From CAWJAP01 sp963834365 (GTDB lineage: Bacteria > Acidobacteriota > Vicinamibacteria > Vicinamibacterales > Vicinamibacteraceae), in assembly GCA_963834365.1 (NCBI GenBank), contig CAWIBS010000035.1, positions 372,001-436,000 of the forward strand: 64,000 nucleotides of DNA, in the 5' to 3' direction. The notes beneath the pieces are model-generated. The model saw nothing but the letters and a program-made list of their open reading frames with translations, was not told the DNA's origin and did no database searches. Shown here one piece after another: positions 52,689 to 61,519 of the stretch. The translations under genes were made by a program, and so were the position numbers. Position 1 is the first letter of the stretch. Each line of letters begins with the position of its first letter.

Positions 52689-53994
52689 GAGACCTCCGCC
52701 TTCGACGAGCCGGCCAGCGCCAGCGACGCCCGGCCGGCGGGCACGACGCTCAGCGCGACCCGGCGATCGGCGGACAGGACGCGGGATGCATCGCGCAGAT
52801 CCAGAGGGGTCAGGCGGCGGTACCTCGCGAGGTCCTCGGTGAAGTACCCGGGATCCGACCGCATGACGTTGTAGGCATTCAGCTGGTCGGACTTGCCGCT
52901 GAATCCCCCCACGGTCTGCAGCCGGTAGACGAAGTGCGCCTCGGCCTGGGCGAGGCCCGCGTGCCATCTCGTCGTCGGTCGGTCCGTCGCTGGACACCAC
53001 GGCGATGGCTTCCGTGATCGCCTGGTCGATCTCGGCGAGGTCGTGGCCGGGTGCGGCGGTGGCCACGATCTGGAACAACCCCTCGAGCTCGCGCGACTGC
53101 TGGGCCGCCGAGACGTCGAGCGCGACGCGCCGCTCGTGCACGAGCGTGCGGTAGAGGCGCGAGGTCTTGCCGTTGGCGAGCACGTCGGCGACCAGATCGA
53201 GTGCTGCGTCGCCGGCGGCGAACAGCGCCGGCGAGCGCCACGCCAGATAGAGGCGGGGCAGCTCGACGCGATCCTCGAGGACCAGGCGCACCTCGCTCGT
53301 GAGCTCGCCGTCCGGCGGCACCACGACCGGATGAAGGTCGGGCCCGCGCGGCAAATCGCCGAAGTAGGCGCGCACCAGGTCGAGGGCTGCCGGGATGTCG
53401 ATGTCCCCGGCCAGCGCCAGCGAGGCGTTGCCCGGATGGTAGTACCTGCGAGAAAAACCCGCGCACGTCAGCGAGCGATGCCGCCCGCAGGTCCGGCGTG
53501 AAACCGATCGTCGGCCAGTGATACGGATGGTCCGATGCATAAACGGCGGCGGACATCGCCATACCCGCCAGTCCGTACGGACGATTCTCGTAGTTCTGGC
53601 GCCGTTCGTTGATCACCACCTCGCGCTGAGTGTCGAACTTGGCCTGCGTCAGAGCCGGCAGCAGATACCCCATCCGGTCGGACTCGAGCCACAGGGCGAG
53701 CTCCAGCGCGCCGGTGGGCACCACCTCCCAGTAGTTCGTGCGATCCGCGTTGGTCGAGCCATTGAGCGAGGCCCCGGCCTCCTGGAGCGGCGGAAAGAAC
53801 CCGTGGTCGTGATGCGCCGACCCCTCGAACATCAAGTGCTCGAACAGGTGCGCGAACCCGGTGAGTCCCGGCTGCTCGTTCTTCGACCCGACGTGGTACC
53901 AGAGATTGACGGCGACGATCGGCAGGTCGCGATCCTCGTGCAGGATGACGTCGAGCCCGTTGTCGAGTGTGACCTTGCTGTAGGCAATCTCCAC
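52685..53994 (-). CDS. M16 zinc metallopeptidase, catalytic subunit (two frame breaks)
   Basis: Processing-peptidase-like insulinase-family enzyme, about 436 residues. GTG 53994 (VEIAYSKVTLDNGLDVILHE); inverted zinc motif HLFEHLMFEGS near residues 46-56 (His, catalytic Glu, His) with the third ligand Glu in REVVINERRQNYENRPYG. Breaks near 53447 and 52967; the C-terminal half includes GDIDIPAALDLVRAYFGDLP and TVGGFSGKSDQLNAY. No signal peptide, so cytosolic unless exported otherwise. Paired with the zinc-less gene downstream through a 4-nt overlap. Confidence 0.9.
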
Positions 53995-54051
53995 GAATGA
54001 CCCCTGCCTGCGGAGCAGCCGGGCGACACGCGCGACGCAGCCGGGCGGTGG

Positions 54052-55143
54052 TCAGCCCACCGGCGTCAACGGAATCGTCCGCTTGAAGCTCGCGATGGAG
54101 AGCTGGGCCGCCGTCTGCTCCGCCACGGACTGGAGCGCGCGCGCCGCGATCGAATCGGGTTCGGCGATCACGATCGGCACGCCCCGATCGCCGCCGACGC
54201 GCACCGGCTCGTACAGCGGCACGCGTCCGAGGAACGGCAGGTCGAGCTCGTCCGCCAGGCGCTCGCCCCCGCCCTTCCCGAACAAGTCGCTCTCGTGCTG
54301 GCAGCTCGGGCAGACGAAATGGCTCATGTTCTCGACCAGGCCCAGCGTCGGGATCCCGAGCTTCCGGTACATGAGCACGGCGCGGCGCGTGTCCGCGAGC
54401 GACACGGTCTGCGGCGTCGTGACCACGACCGCTCCCGACACCGGCACGGTCTGGCTCAGGCTGAGTGCGACGTCGCCCGTCCCGGGCGGCATGTCCACGA
54501 TCAGGTAGTCGAGCTCGGGCCACCGCACCTCGCGGAAGAACTGCTGCACGATGCCGTGCAGCATCGGCCCCCGCCAGATGACCGGCGCGTCATCGTCGGC
54601 CAGAAACCCCATCGACACCACGTGGATCCCATACTTCGACGCCGGCGCGATCTTGTCGCCGTCGGCGCCGAGGCGGGTCTTCACCCCGAGCATGATCGGC
54701 ACGTTGGGGCCGTAGATGTCGCCGTCGATCATCCCGACCCGTCCGCCGAGCCGGGCCAGAGCGACGGCCAGATTGACCGAGACCGTGGTCTTGCCGACAC
54801 CGCCCTTTCCCGCGCCGACGGCGACGATGTTGCGGATGCCCGGGATCGGGGCCCGCCCGGCATCGGGAGCGCGGGCAGCTCTCACGCTCGCCGTCATCTC
54901 GACTTCGACGTCGATCACACCAGCAACGCCCCGCACCGCGGCAATCGCCTCGTCACGGAGCCGGTCCTTCACCGGGCATGCGGGTGTCGTCAGCTCGATG
55001 GCGAACGAGACGCGCCCGCCGTCGATGTGCAGCCGCTTGACGAAGCCCAGCGCCACGATGTCCTTGTGGAGATCTGGATCCTGGACCACGCGCAGCGCGT
55101 CGAGGACGGCGGCTTCCGAGACGGCAGACGGACCGGACGGCAT
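54052..55143 (-). CDS. mrp: Mrp/NBP35-family iron-sulfur carrier ATPase (ApbC)
   Basis: P-loop ATPase that carries and delivers Fe-S clusters. 363 residues, unbroken. The N-terminal MIP18/DUF59 domain (VLDALRVVQDPDLHKDIVAL, LTTPACPVKDRLR) precedes the deviant Walker A VGAGKGGVGKTTVSVN and IDGDIYGPNVPIMLG. The cluster-binding CxxC is in HFVCPSCQHESDLFGKGGGE. DMPPGTGDVALSLSQTVP is a further signature. It lies 10 bp after the DUF4870 gene and 57 bp before the M16 genes; a shared transcript is likely. Confidence 0.96.
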   Translation of the reverse strand: MPSGPSAVSEAAVLDALRVVQDPDLHKDIVALGFVKRLHIDGGRVSFAIELTTPACPVKDRLRDEAIAAVRGVAGVIDVEVEMTASVRAARAPDAGRAPIPGIRNIVAVGAGKGGVGKTTVSVNLAVALARLGGRVGMIDGDIYGPNVPIMLGVKTRLGADGDKIAPASKYGIHVVSMGFLADDDAPVIWRGPMLHGIVQQFFREVRWPELDYLIVDMPPGTGDVALSLSQTVPVSGAVVVTTPQTVSLADTRRAVLMYRKLGIPTLGLVENMSHFVCPSCQHESDLFGKGGGERLADELDLPFLGRVPLYEPVRVGGDRGVPIVIAEPDSIAARALQSVAEQTAAQLSIASFKRTIPLTPVG

Positions 55144-55153
55144 GATCGTTAGT

Positions 55154-55535
55154 CTACAGCGAGCCGATCGGCTTCTCGGCCTGCTTCTCCGCGATATCGC
55201 CGAGATAAGGCAGCTTGAATCGATCGCCCTGGAACGCCTTGATCATGAGCAGGACCCACAGCACGAGGAGGCTGAGCGTCAGCGCCGCCCACAGCAGCAG
55301 CAGCACAATCCACCCGAGGAAGGGAATCACGAGGAGCACGCTGGCAATGATGCTGTAGACGAATCCAGAGCGCGAACACGGCCAGGCCGGTCACGATCGA
55401 CTGCATCGCGTGGAAGCGGACGAACTGGCTCTCCTTTTCGATGGCGAAGAAGATGACCCCGGTGATGGGGCCGAGCAGATAGCTCAGCGCCGCAGCAATG
55501 TTGGACTCGAGGCCACTGCTCGACTTCTCGATCAT
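55154..55535 (-). CDS. DUF4870 membrane protein (one frame break)
   Basis: About 127 residues with the three-helix topology of DUF4870: NIAAALSYLLGPITGVIFFA, QFVRFHAMQSIVTGLAVFAL, and after a break near 55365 LVIPFLGWIVLLLLWAALTL with LVLWVLLMIKAFQGDRFKLP. The QFVRFHA motif after TM1 is characteristic. ATG 55535 with GGAGGGAC upstream. Function unknown; often called Tic20-like. First gene of the minus-strand run DUF4870-mrp-M16-M16. Confidence 0.85.
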
Positions 55536-55651
55536 GGGCGGTCCCTCCTTCGCGGGCTCATGTCGGACGAGTGCCCCATCATACTGGCTCCGGGTGGGTG
55601 CCTACGGACGGAGGGATGGTCGGACGGGCGGGCAGCGCGGCGTTGCCCGCG

Positions 55652-56026
55652 CTACCTCACGCCGAAGCGTTCGCGCGTGGACTGCCGGAGCAGGACCCAG
55701 AGAGCGTAGCCGCCCAGCGCGGTTCCGAACGGCGGGACGAACACGTCGATTGCGGCGAGCGCGAGGCCGACCGGTCGTGCCCAGGGATGTCGGAGGCGGA
55801 GGCCGCGGCCGGTGACGGTGCTGGCGGCCGCGAACGCGATGAGCGCGACGCCCAGGCCGGTGAAGAGCACCGTGGCCACCTGGCCCGGCAGCGGCGGCGC
55901 TTCACCGGTCGCGCCGAGCACCGCCGCCGCCGCGGCAAGCGGCAGCAGCGCGAGGCCGGCCAGCCCTGCGAGCGCACCCGAGACGATGTAGAGCAGTCCC
56001 AGAAGATCGACGTGGCGGTCCACCAT
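55652..56026 (-). CDS. Unrecognised four-TM membrane protein
   Basis: 124 residues, mostly hydrophobic: LLYIVSGALAGLAGLALLPL, VATVLFTGLGVALIAFAAAS, then RHPWARPVGLALAAIDVFVP and ALGGYALWVLLRQSTRERFG. The pattern of a small integral membrane protein with a charged last helix is convincing, and its ATG shares one base with the TAA of the upstream DnaJ-like gene (TAATG). No family recognised; likely co-translated with its neighbour. Confidence 0.7.
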   Translation of the reverse strand: MVDRHVDLLGLLYIVSGALAGLAGLALLPLAAAAAVLGATGEAPPLPGQVATVLFTGLGVALIAFAAASTVTGRGLRLRHPWARPVGLALAAIDVFVPPFGTALGGYALWVLLRQSTRERFGVR

Positions 56027-56466
56027 TACCCGACCGACACCAGGACCAGGATCTCCGTTGGCACCGATCGGCGCGGCCCGAGCGTCAGGCGCAGGCGCGC
56101 GCCGTCGCGGATCCCCGGCGGCAGCGCCACCGGAACGGCGCGCTCTTCGAGTGCGTCACCCAGCCCGCCGCACGGCGCGCAGGGCTCGCTCCACGTTTCG
56201 CCGCGGCCGCCGCAGGCGGCGCACGTGCGCCGCAGCGGCACGGTGACGATCACTTCACAGCCACGACTGGCGTCGGCGGGCGACACTCGGACGTGCGCTT
56301 CGGCGCGACGCTCGACCGCGGCCGCTCCCCCGAAGGCCTCACGCATGCGCGCGACCGCGCCGGCGAGCGACGGAAAGTCGATCGCCACTTCGTCCGAGAA
56401 ACAGACGCGCGCCACGTCGGCGGGAAACGCCGCGTCGTGACCGAGCCGCGCGACATCGTGAGGCAT
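56026..56466 (-). CDS. DnaJ-like zinc-finger/C-terminal domain protein without J domain
   Basis: 146 residues from ATG 56466. The middle resembles the DnaJ central region: VTVPLRRTCAACGGRGETWS and EPCAPCGGLGDALE, i.e. two CxxCxGxG motifs (one zinc site instead of the usual two). This is followed by PVALPPGIRDGARLRLTLGP, which matches the start of the DnaJ substrate-binding domain. No HPD-bearing J domain is encoded nearby, so it cannot stimulate DnaK in the normal way. Upstream residues (DEVAIDFPSLAGAVARMREA) are unfamiliar. It is coupled to the downstream membrane protein. Confidence 0.65.
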   Translation of the reverse strand: MPHDVARLGHDAAFPADVARVCFSDEVAIDFPSLAGAVARMREAFGGAAAVERRAEAHVRVSPADASRGCEVIVTVPLRRTCAACGGRGETWSEPCAPCGGLGDALEERAVPVALPPGIRDGARLRLTLGPRRSVPTEILVLVSVG

Positions 56467-56934
56467 ATCGATGCTGTCTGCCCTCGGGCGCCTACGATAG
56501 AAACGCGCCACACCCTTGTCAAGGACACTGCATTCCCGTGCCGATGATCCAGGGGAGGCTGTCGTCGTGCGTGCGCCCGTCGGCCGCACGCCGCCGCCTG
56601 CTGATCGAACCGGATCGATGCGCGAGCGCGTCCGGGTAATCGACCCGGATCGGCGAATCTTGACGAAAGAGTGCCAGATGTGTCCGGAGTTGATGCGGGT
56701 CTTCGCGTCGGAGCGCGAGGAGAAAATCCCGGGCACCGCTCAGGTGGTCAGACGCGTCAACCGTGAATGGCGCCGCCCGGAATGCGACGATTTCGAGAAT
56801 GTGGAAGACGAACTCGACGGCGCCTCGAATTGATCCAGAAGGCGCCTGTCTCCCCCTGCCTCGAGAACGGGCGCGGGCCCGGGTTCCCATCCCCGACCCA
56901 CCCGTCCCGCCTGCGCAACAGGGCGCACGGTGAT
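56467..56934. other. Intergenic region, no convincing gene
   Basis: A plus-strand ORF (56516-56833, or from ATG 56618) reads DPDRRILTKECQMCPELMRV and ends DFENVEDELDGASN. The CxxCPELM stretch faintly recalls the N-terminus of formylglycine-generating-enzyme-like domains, but nothing of that fold follows and there is no SD, so I do not call it. No repeat or terminator is seen. Confidence 0.45.
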
Positions 56935-57156
56935 TCAGCTCGCGCCGAGCGTCAGCAGGATTTCCCGCCGCAGCGGGCGATCCATCTGCTCGAAATTGAG
57001 CGCCGTCTCACACTCGTCGCACAGGACCTCGACGACCTTCGGCCGGTCCTCGTCCTGGACATCGACGCGCGCGTCCTCCAGACGCAGCACGTGGACCTGC
57101 AGCGTTTTCACCTGAAAGCTTTTTCCGTTCCCACAATTCGGGCAGGTCAAGGACAT
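56935..57156 (-). CDS. Small zinc-ribbon protein
   Basis: 73 residues from ATG 57156. SLTCPNCGNGKSFQVKTLQV carries the first CxxC and EVLCDECETALNFEQMD the second, about 42 residues apart, the layout of a single zinc ribbon with a beta-sheet insert (HVLRLEDARVDVQDEDRP). Ends ILLTLGAS. Likely a nucleic-acid- or protein-binding module; no partner can be named. The gene stands alone. Confidence 0.72.
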   Translation of the reverse strand: MSLTCPNCGNGKSFQVKTLQVHVLRLEDARVDVQDEDRPKVVEVLCDECETALNFEQMDRPLRREILLTLGAS

Positions 57157-57303
57157 CCCGGGACGGTCTCCAGCCGTCTTCTGCGGCCGCAGTAAGGCGG
57201 CAAGTTCGGCTGATTGTATGGGATGGCCCAGATCGACGCAATTACGAAGCAGACGAAGTGCGCCTGCGAAGCAGAAAAAGTGCGCCCGCGGACGAGGTCG
57301 TGC

Positions 57304-57537
57304 CTACTCGTCCGAGTCGTCCAGTTCAGCCGGTTCACCGAAATGGATCACTTGTCCGGCGCGATGGCCGGCGAAGACGCAGTGCGGGCCCTTGGCTTCG
57401 AGCGAAATCAGGGTGACGTCCCAGACGCGGGCGCGGTAAGCCACCGCGACACAGCCGCACGGCAACCCCTCGAGCGCCTCGAACTCGAAGCTAGTCTTGG
57501 ACCTCGTCCGTCGAGCGGGTGTAGCCGCGGTCATCAT
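57304..57537 (-). CDS. Small hypothetical protein
   Basis: 77 residues. SFEFEALEGLPCGCVAVAYR, then VWDVTLISLEAKGPHCVFAG and HRAGQVIHFGEPAEL: mixed beta pattern with a CGC pair and one further Cys. The even hydrophobic alternation and acidic end (DDSDE) look like a real small protein. No family recognised. The true start may be the second Met or an internal codon, as the first 15 residues are Thr/Arg-rich. Confidence 0.55.
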   Translation of the reverse strand: MMTAATPARRTRSKTSFEFEALEGLPCGCVAVAYRARVWDVTLISLEAKGPHCVFAGHRAGQVIHFGEPAELDDSDE

Positions 57538-57829
57538 GGCGGTTCTCCCTGGTTTCTCTCTGCTCGCTCCCGCAAGCCCCCGTTGAATCTCCCGAGAGCT
57601 CCCTATGCAAATCCAACTCCAGACGCGGTTGCCGGCGGCAGCCCAGCGGTGAGCACTGCCTGAGGCTGCCGGCTGCGCGCACGGCCAGCTTCCGGTCCGC
57701 TCTCCTGTATATCGGCGGCGGCGCGTTCCGGTGCAGCGGCCGTTATCTGGTCAACGCCGGCCGGCCCCGCCGCGAACGCCACCACGACAGGTCTGAAGCC
57801 CTGTCCCACCTCAGCGATCCTGTCTTGAT
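57538..57829. other. Intergenic region with one REP-like hairpin
   Basis: No gene supported. At 57786-57805 lies GACAGGTC-TGAA-GCCCTGTC (one mismatch) followed by CCACC, a member of the GGGACAGGGC hairpin subfamily, 20 bp from the end of the AddA gene. Confidence 0.6.
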
Positions 57830-60800
57830 CTACGGCTGCAACAGAATTCCGGTTGCATCGACGCCGGGCGACAGCGCGCGCACAGCCCGCACATACGCCT
57901 CGAGCTGTGCCGTGTGACCAGGCTCTGCAGGGCCTGTCTTGATTTCGACCACGACCAGCGACCCGTCAGCACGCCTCAGCAGGCAGTCGATCGTGCCCCG
58001 CAAGATGGCCTCACCTTCGCGTACGGAAAACGGAACCTCGAATTCCGCGTGCGCGTCGCGGAAGATGTCGATGACGTCGGGCCGGCGCGCCAGTCCGCCA
58101 GTAGAGGGCGGCCGCGCGCTCGACAACCGCGTGCTCGTCGCGCAGCACCACGCGCTCCTCGTCGCTGAGGAGCGTGTGCGCCAGGGAGTGCAGCTCATCG
58201 CCGACGCCGGTGCCCGGCGGACAACGGTGCATGAGCCGATGGACGATACGGCCGACAATCCGCCCCTCGCTCGTGCCGTCGCGCAGACTATTCGAACGAC
58301 GATGATGCCGTGACGGCGCTCGTGAGCGCGAGCCGCGCCATCGCGGTGGAAGCGGCGGTCGCATCAAGCGTCTCCTCCCCGTCGCCCGGGTCACCCGTGG
58401 CCTCGACCGCGACAGGTGGTGGCGTCCCCGCTGTCGCCCGTGGCTCGAGCGACGAGACGCGCCACACGTGCACGCCGCTCCGGCCCGTCCATGAAAGATG
58501 CGCACCGTCGCTGGCCGGGCCAGCTGAAGCGAGGAGCGACTGGAGGGTTGGCGGCAGGATCGCGCCGAGACTGCCGGTCCCGGGCTTGAACGCGCCGTCC
58601 TTCAGGACCGAGGACAGATACAAGTTGTCGCGCGCCCGCGTCAGGCCCACGTAGAGCAGGCGCTTGGTTTCCTCACGCTCGACGACCGGCTCGATCGCGT
58701 CAGCCTCGGAGAGGAACGCATCGATCGAGACCGACGCCTCGGGATTGGTCGCATCGAAGCGGACGCGGATCGGATGCCGACGCTGCGCGACGCCGCGCGC
58801 GAGATTGACGAGGAAGACGATGGGAAACTCGAGTCCCTTCGAGGCATGGACGGTCATCAGGCTGACCGCGTCAATCGCTTCGAGGACGGCGTTGGCTTCG
58901 TCGCCGATCGCCAGCCGGTCGATGTGCGAGGCGATGCGATCGAGGGTGGCGTAGCCGCGGTTCTCGATCCGCCGGACGAGCGTCCGGAACTTCTTGACGT
59001 TCTCGCGTGCCTGCCGGGCGCGCGCGCCAGCGAGCTCGCGGACATACGCGCAGGACGCCAGCGCGTGGTCCAGAAGCTCGGACGGGAGGAGCCGGTCCAC
59101 GCGCGAGAGCCAGTCGGCGACGGCCAGCCGCGTGGCATCCAGCACGTCGCGATCCTCGGACGACAACCGGTCGCGCGCGGCGGGGGGCGCGTCGGCGACG
59201 AGCGCCGCCGCGAGATCGGGCCCGAGCCGTGCCAGCGCTTCGTCGGACAGGCGCACGACGCGTGACCGCAACAGGGCGGCCGTCCGCAGGTTCGAGTGGG
59301 GCACGGCCAGGAACCGGACGAGCGCGACCAGATCCTTGATCTCGTCGGCATCGAAGAATCCCAGTCCCTTGTAGACGTGCGTTGGAATCCCCTCGCGCTC
59401 CAGCGCCCGCTCGAACTCGCGGTGCGAATCCCGTGAGCGGAACAGGATGGCGATGTCCGCGGGTGTCGCTGGACGCGCCACGCCCGTCTCCCGATCGCGG
59501 ACCGTCACTGTGTCGAGCAGCCGCGCGATTTCGGCGGCGACCCGGCCGGCGACGAGGCCGATCTCCTCGGCGACCACGAGCCCGAGCGGCGTCGGACCGC
59601 TGGCGGCGCCCGGGTCAATCGGAAAGCGGTCGGCATCGGCAAAGCTGAAGGCATCGGCCCGCGCCGACGGGATTGCGACCTGCTCGCAGATGTCGTTGAT
59701 GGCGGCCAGCAGCGCCGGTTGCGCCCGGAAACTGCGCGAGATGACACGGCGGCCCCCGCCGTCCGGCCGAAGCCGCGCAATCGTGCCGGCCGCCTCGTCG
59801 AGCAGCGTCACGTCGGCATCCCGAAAGCGATAGATCGACTGCTTGCGGTCCCCGACGATGAAGAGGCTCGGGAGGAGCGGGGCCTCGTGCACCAGCCCGA
59901 CGCCCTCGCCCCACGACTCGACGAGCAGGGCCACCAGCTCCCACTGCAGGCGGCTGGTGTCCTGGAACTCGTCCACCAGCACATGGTGATAGCGCGCCTC
60001 GAGCCTGTAGCGGCTCTGCGAGAACTCGTCCATCTGCCGCAGCAGATCGACCGCCCGGGCGATCAGCTCGGGAAAGTCCACGACGTCGCGCTCGGCGAGG
60101 ATGCGCCGGTAGCGATCCGTGGTGACCGCGAACAGGCGGCTGACGCCACGCGCGAGGATCACGTTGACGTCGCGTGACCAGGCGGCCAGCGCCTCGCCGA
60201 CCGCCGGCGCGGCCTTGGCCAGCGCCTGGCCGTGGCGCCGCCAGGCGGCATCGGACAGCGCGTCGCCGGCACGGTAGCCGTGCGGTCGCGATCGGGGCTT
60301 GCCCTCCTGCGTCAGGAAGTAGCTGCGGAGCGCATCGGTGATCGCCGACAGCGCCTCGGGCGTCGTCACCTCGTCGCGGTCGAGAGCGCGAAGGTCCGCG
60401 GCGATCACCTGAAAGCGCGCATCCTGCACCGGCCCGTCGGCCAGGAATCGCGCCAGCCCGCCGGGCGCCGACCGGACCGCGTCGCGCAGCTGCGCAGCGG
60501 CTCGCCGGGTGGCGGTCGCGACATCCAGATGCGCGGGCGCGTGGTGCAAGTAGCGGGCGAGCCCCGCCGGCACGACCAGGCGCCGGTCGAGCAGGTGCGC
60601 CAGCCCGTCGCGCAGGCGATGCGGGGCGAGCCGCGCCAGCACCAGCGCCACGTTCTCGTCCTCGCGCGCGAGACCGCGCGCCATCCGCAGCGACTCGTCG
60701 AGCGCCGCATCCACCAGCCGCGCCGTCTCCGTCTCGTCCGCGATGCGAAAGCCTGGGTCGAGGCCGGCCTCGAGCGGAAACTCGCGCAGCAGCGAGAAGC

Positions 60801-61125
60801 AGAACGCATCGATCGTGCTGATGGCGACCTCGCCAATCCGGTCGCGGAGCCGGAGCCATCGGGCCCGGCCGTCCTCGCTGTGCGCGGCGCCGTCGCGCAA
60901 TGCGGCGATGATCCGCTCCCGCATCTCCGCCGCGGCCTTGCGCGTGAAGGTCATCGCCAGGATGTTCGACGGGTCCACGCCGGCAGCCAGCAGGTTCAAG
61001 TACCGCTGCACCAGCACCGTCGTCTTGCCGGTCCCGGCCGACGCCTCGAGCACGACGTTCCGGCGCGGATCCGTGGCGAACGCACGGGCCGCCTGGTCGC
61101 GATCGATGGAAGCGTTGGAGGGCAT
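57830..61125 (-). CDS. addA: AddA-type UvrD/RecB helicase-nuclease (two frame breaks)
   Basis: SF1 helicase with C-terminal nuclease, the AddA subunit of the double-strand-break resection complex. Walker A is VLEASAGTGKTTVLVQRYLN near residues 25-44; DPSNILAMTFTRKAAAEMRE, VLVDEFQDTSRLQWE, FIVGDRKQSIYRFRDADV and the late motifs LMTVHASKGLEFPIVFLVN and ETKRLLYVGLTRARDNLYLS are all intact. Breaks near 58293 and 58098 precede the nuclease core ILRGTIDCLLRRADGSLVVV followed by EIKTG. About 1098 residues. A 394-bp repeat-filled gap separates it from the upstream addB-like gene. Confidence 0.93.
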
Positions 61126-61159
61126 GGGTGGTCTTCAGTCTTCGGTCTTCAGTTTTCAG

Positions 61160-61245
61160 TCAGGGCTACGGACTACAGGCTACTGGCTACGGGGCTTGTA
61201 AAGAATTCTGCCGGGCCCGTAGCCTGCAGCCCGTAGCCCGTAGCC
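61160..61245. repeat. Opposed-arm GTAGCC heptamer repeat
   Basis: Left arm from about 61164 is CTACGGA, CTACAGG, CTACTGG, CTACGGG; right arm 61216-61245 is CCCGTAG, CCTGCAG, CCCGTAG, CCCGTAG. The central ~20 nt contain CTTGTAAAGAATTC. Same design as 3815-3895. Confidence 0.8.
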
Positions 61246-61257
61246 GGGACGCGCCGT

Positions 61258-61400
61258 TTGGTCTTCGGTCTTCGGTCTTCAGTCTTCGGTTTCGTTTTGG
61301 TCTTTGGTCGTTGGTCTTTGGTCGTTGGTCGTTGGTCGTTGGTCTTTGGTCTTTGGTCGTTGGTCTTTGGTCCGGTCTTCAGTCTTCAGTCTTCAGTCCC
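61258..61400 (+). repeat. Long GGTCNNY heptamer array
   Basis: 61299-61368 holds ten consecutive in-phase heptamers drawn from only two forms, GGTCTTT and GGTCGTT. GGTCTTC/AGTCTTC units flank it on both sides (61259-61290 and 61373-61399). Confidence 0.85.
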
Positions 61401-61404
61401 GGTC

Positions 61405-61474
61405 GGCACGGCTGAAGCCCCGCCCTACCGATTTTGCCGCGGCCTCACCGGTAGGCCGGACCTTCAGGTCCGGC
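61405..61474. repeat. REPIN-like hairpin pair upstream of addA
   Basis: Left hairpin 61405-61424 (GGCACGGC-TGAA-GCCCCGCC, two mismatches) with CTACC; right, GTAGG (61451-61455) and GCCGGACC-TTCA-GGTCCGGC (61455-61474). The order of the two hairpin types is the reverse of that at 7239, 34423 and 40762, i.e. the whole unit is inverted. Confidence 0.8.
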
Positions 61475-61519
61475 GGGCATTTGAAGCTCCCTTTGGTCTT
61501 GGTAGTTGGTGGTTGGTGC

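Larger units (their letters stand above)
61126..61519. other. Repeat-filled gap between addA and addB
   Basis: 394 bp made almost wholly of repeats: GGTCTTC-type units (61132-61158), an opposed-arm GTAGCC repeat (61160-61245), a long GGTCNNY array (61258-61400), a REPIN-like hairpin pair (61405-61474) and a last GGTC/GGTT run (61494-61519) that ends at the addB stop codon. No promoter consensus for addA is obvious, so the start of addA transcription may lie within or before the repeats. Confidence 0.75.

Noticed and set aside
56516..56833. Small ORF resembling the start of a formylglycine-generating-enzyme domain
   Set aside because: Only a CxxCPELM-like stretch matches loosely, no SD is present, and the rest of the domain is absent.
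61258..61400. CRISPR array
   Set aside because: Units are 7 nt and contiguous, with no spacers, no 23-40 nt direct repeat and no cas gene in the window.
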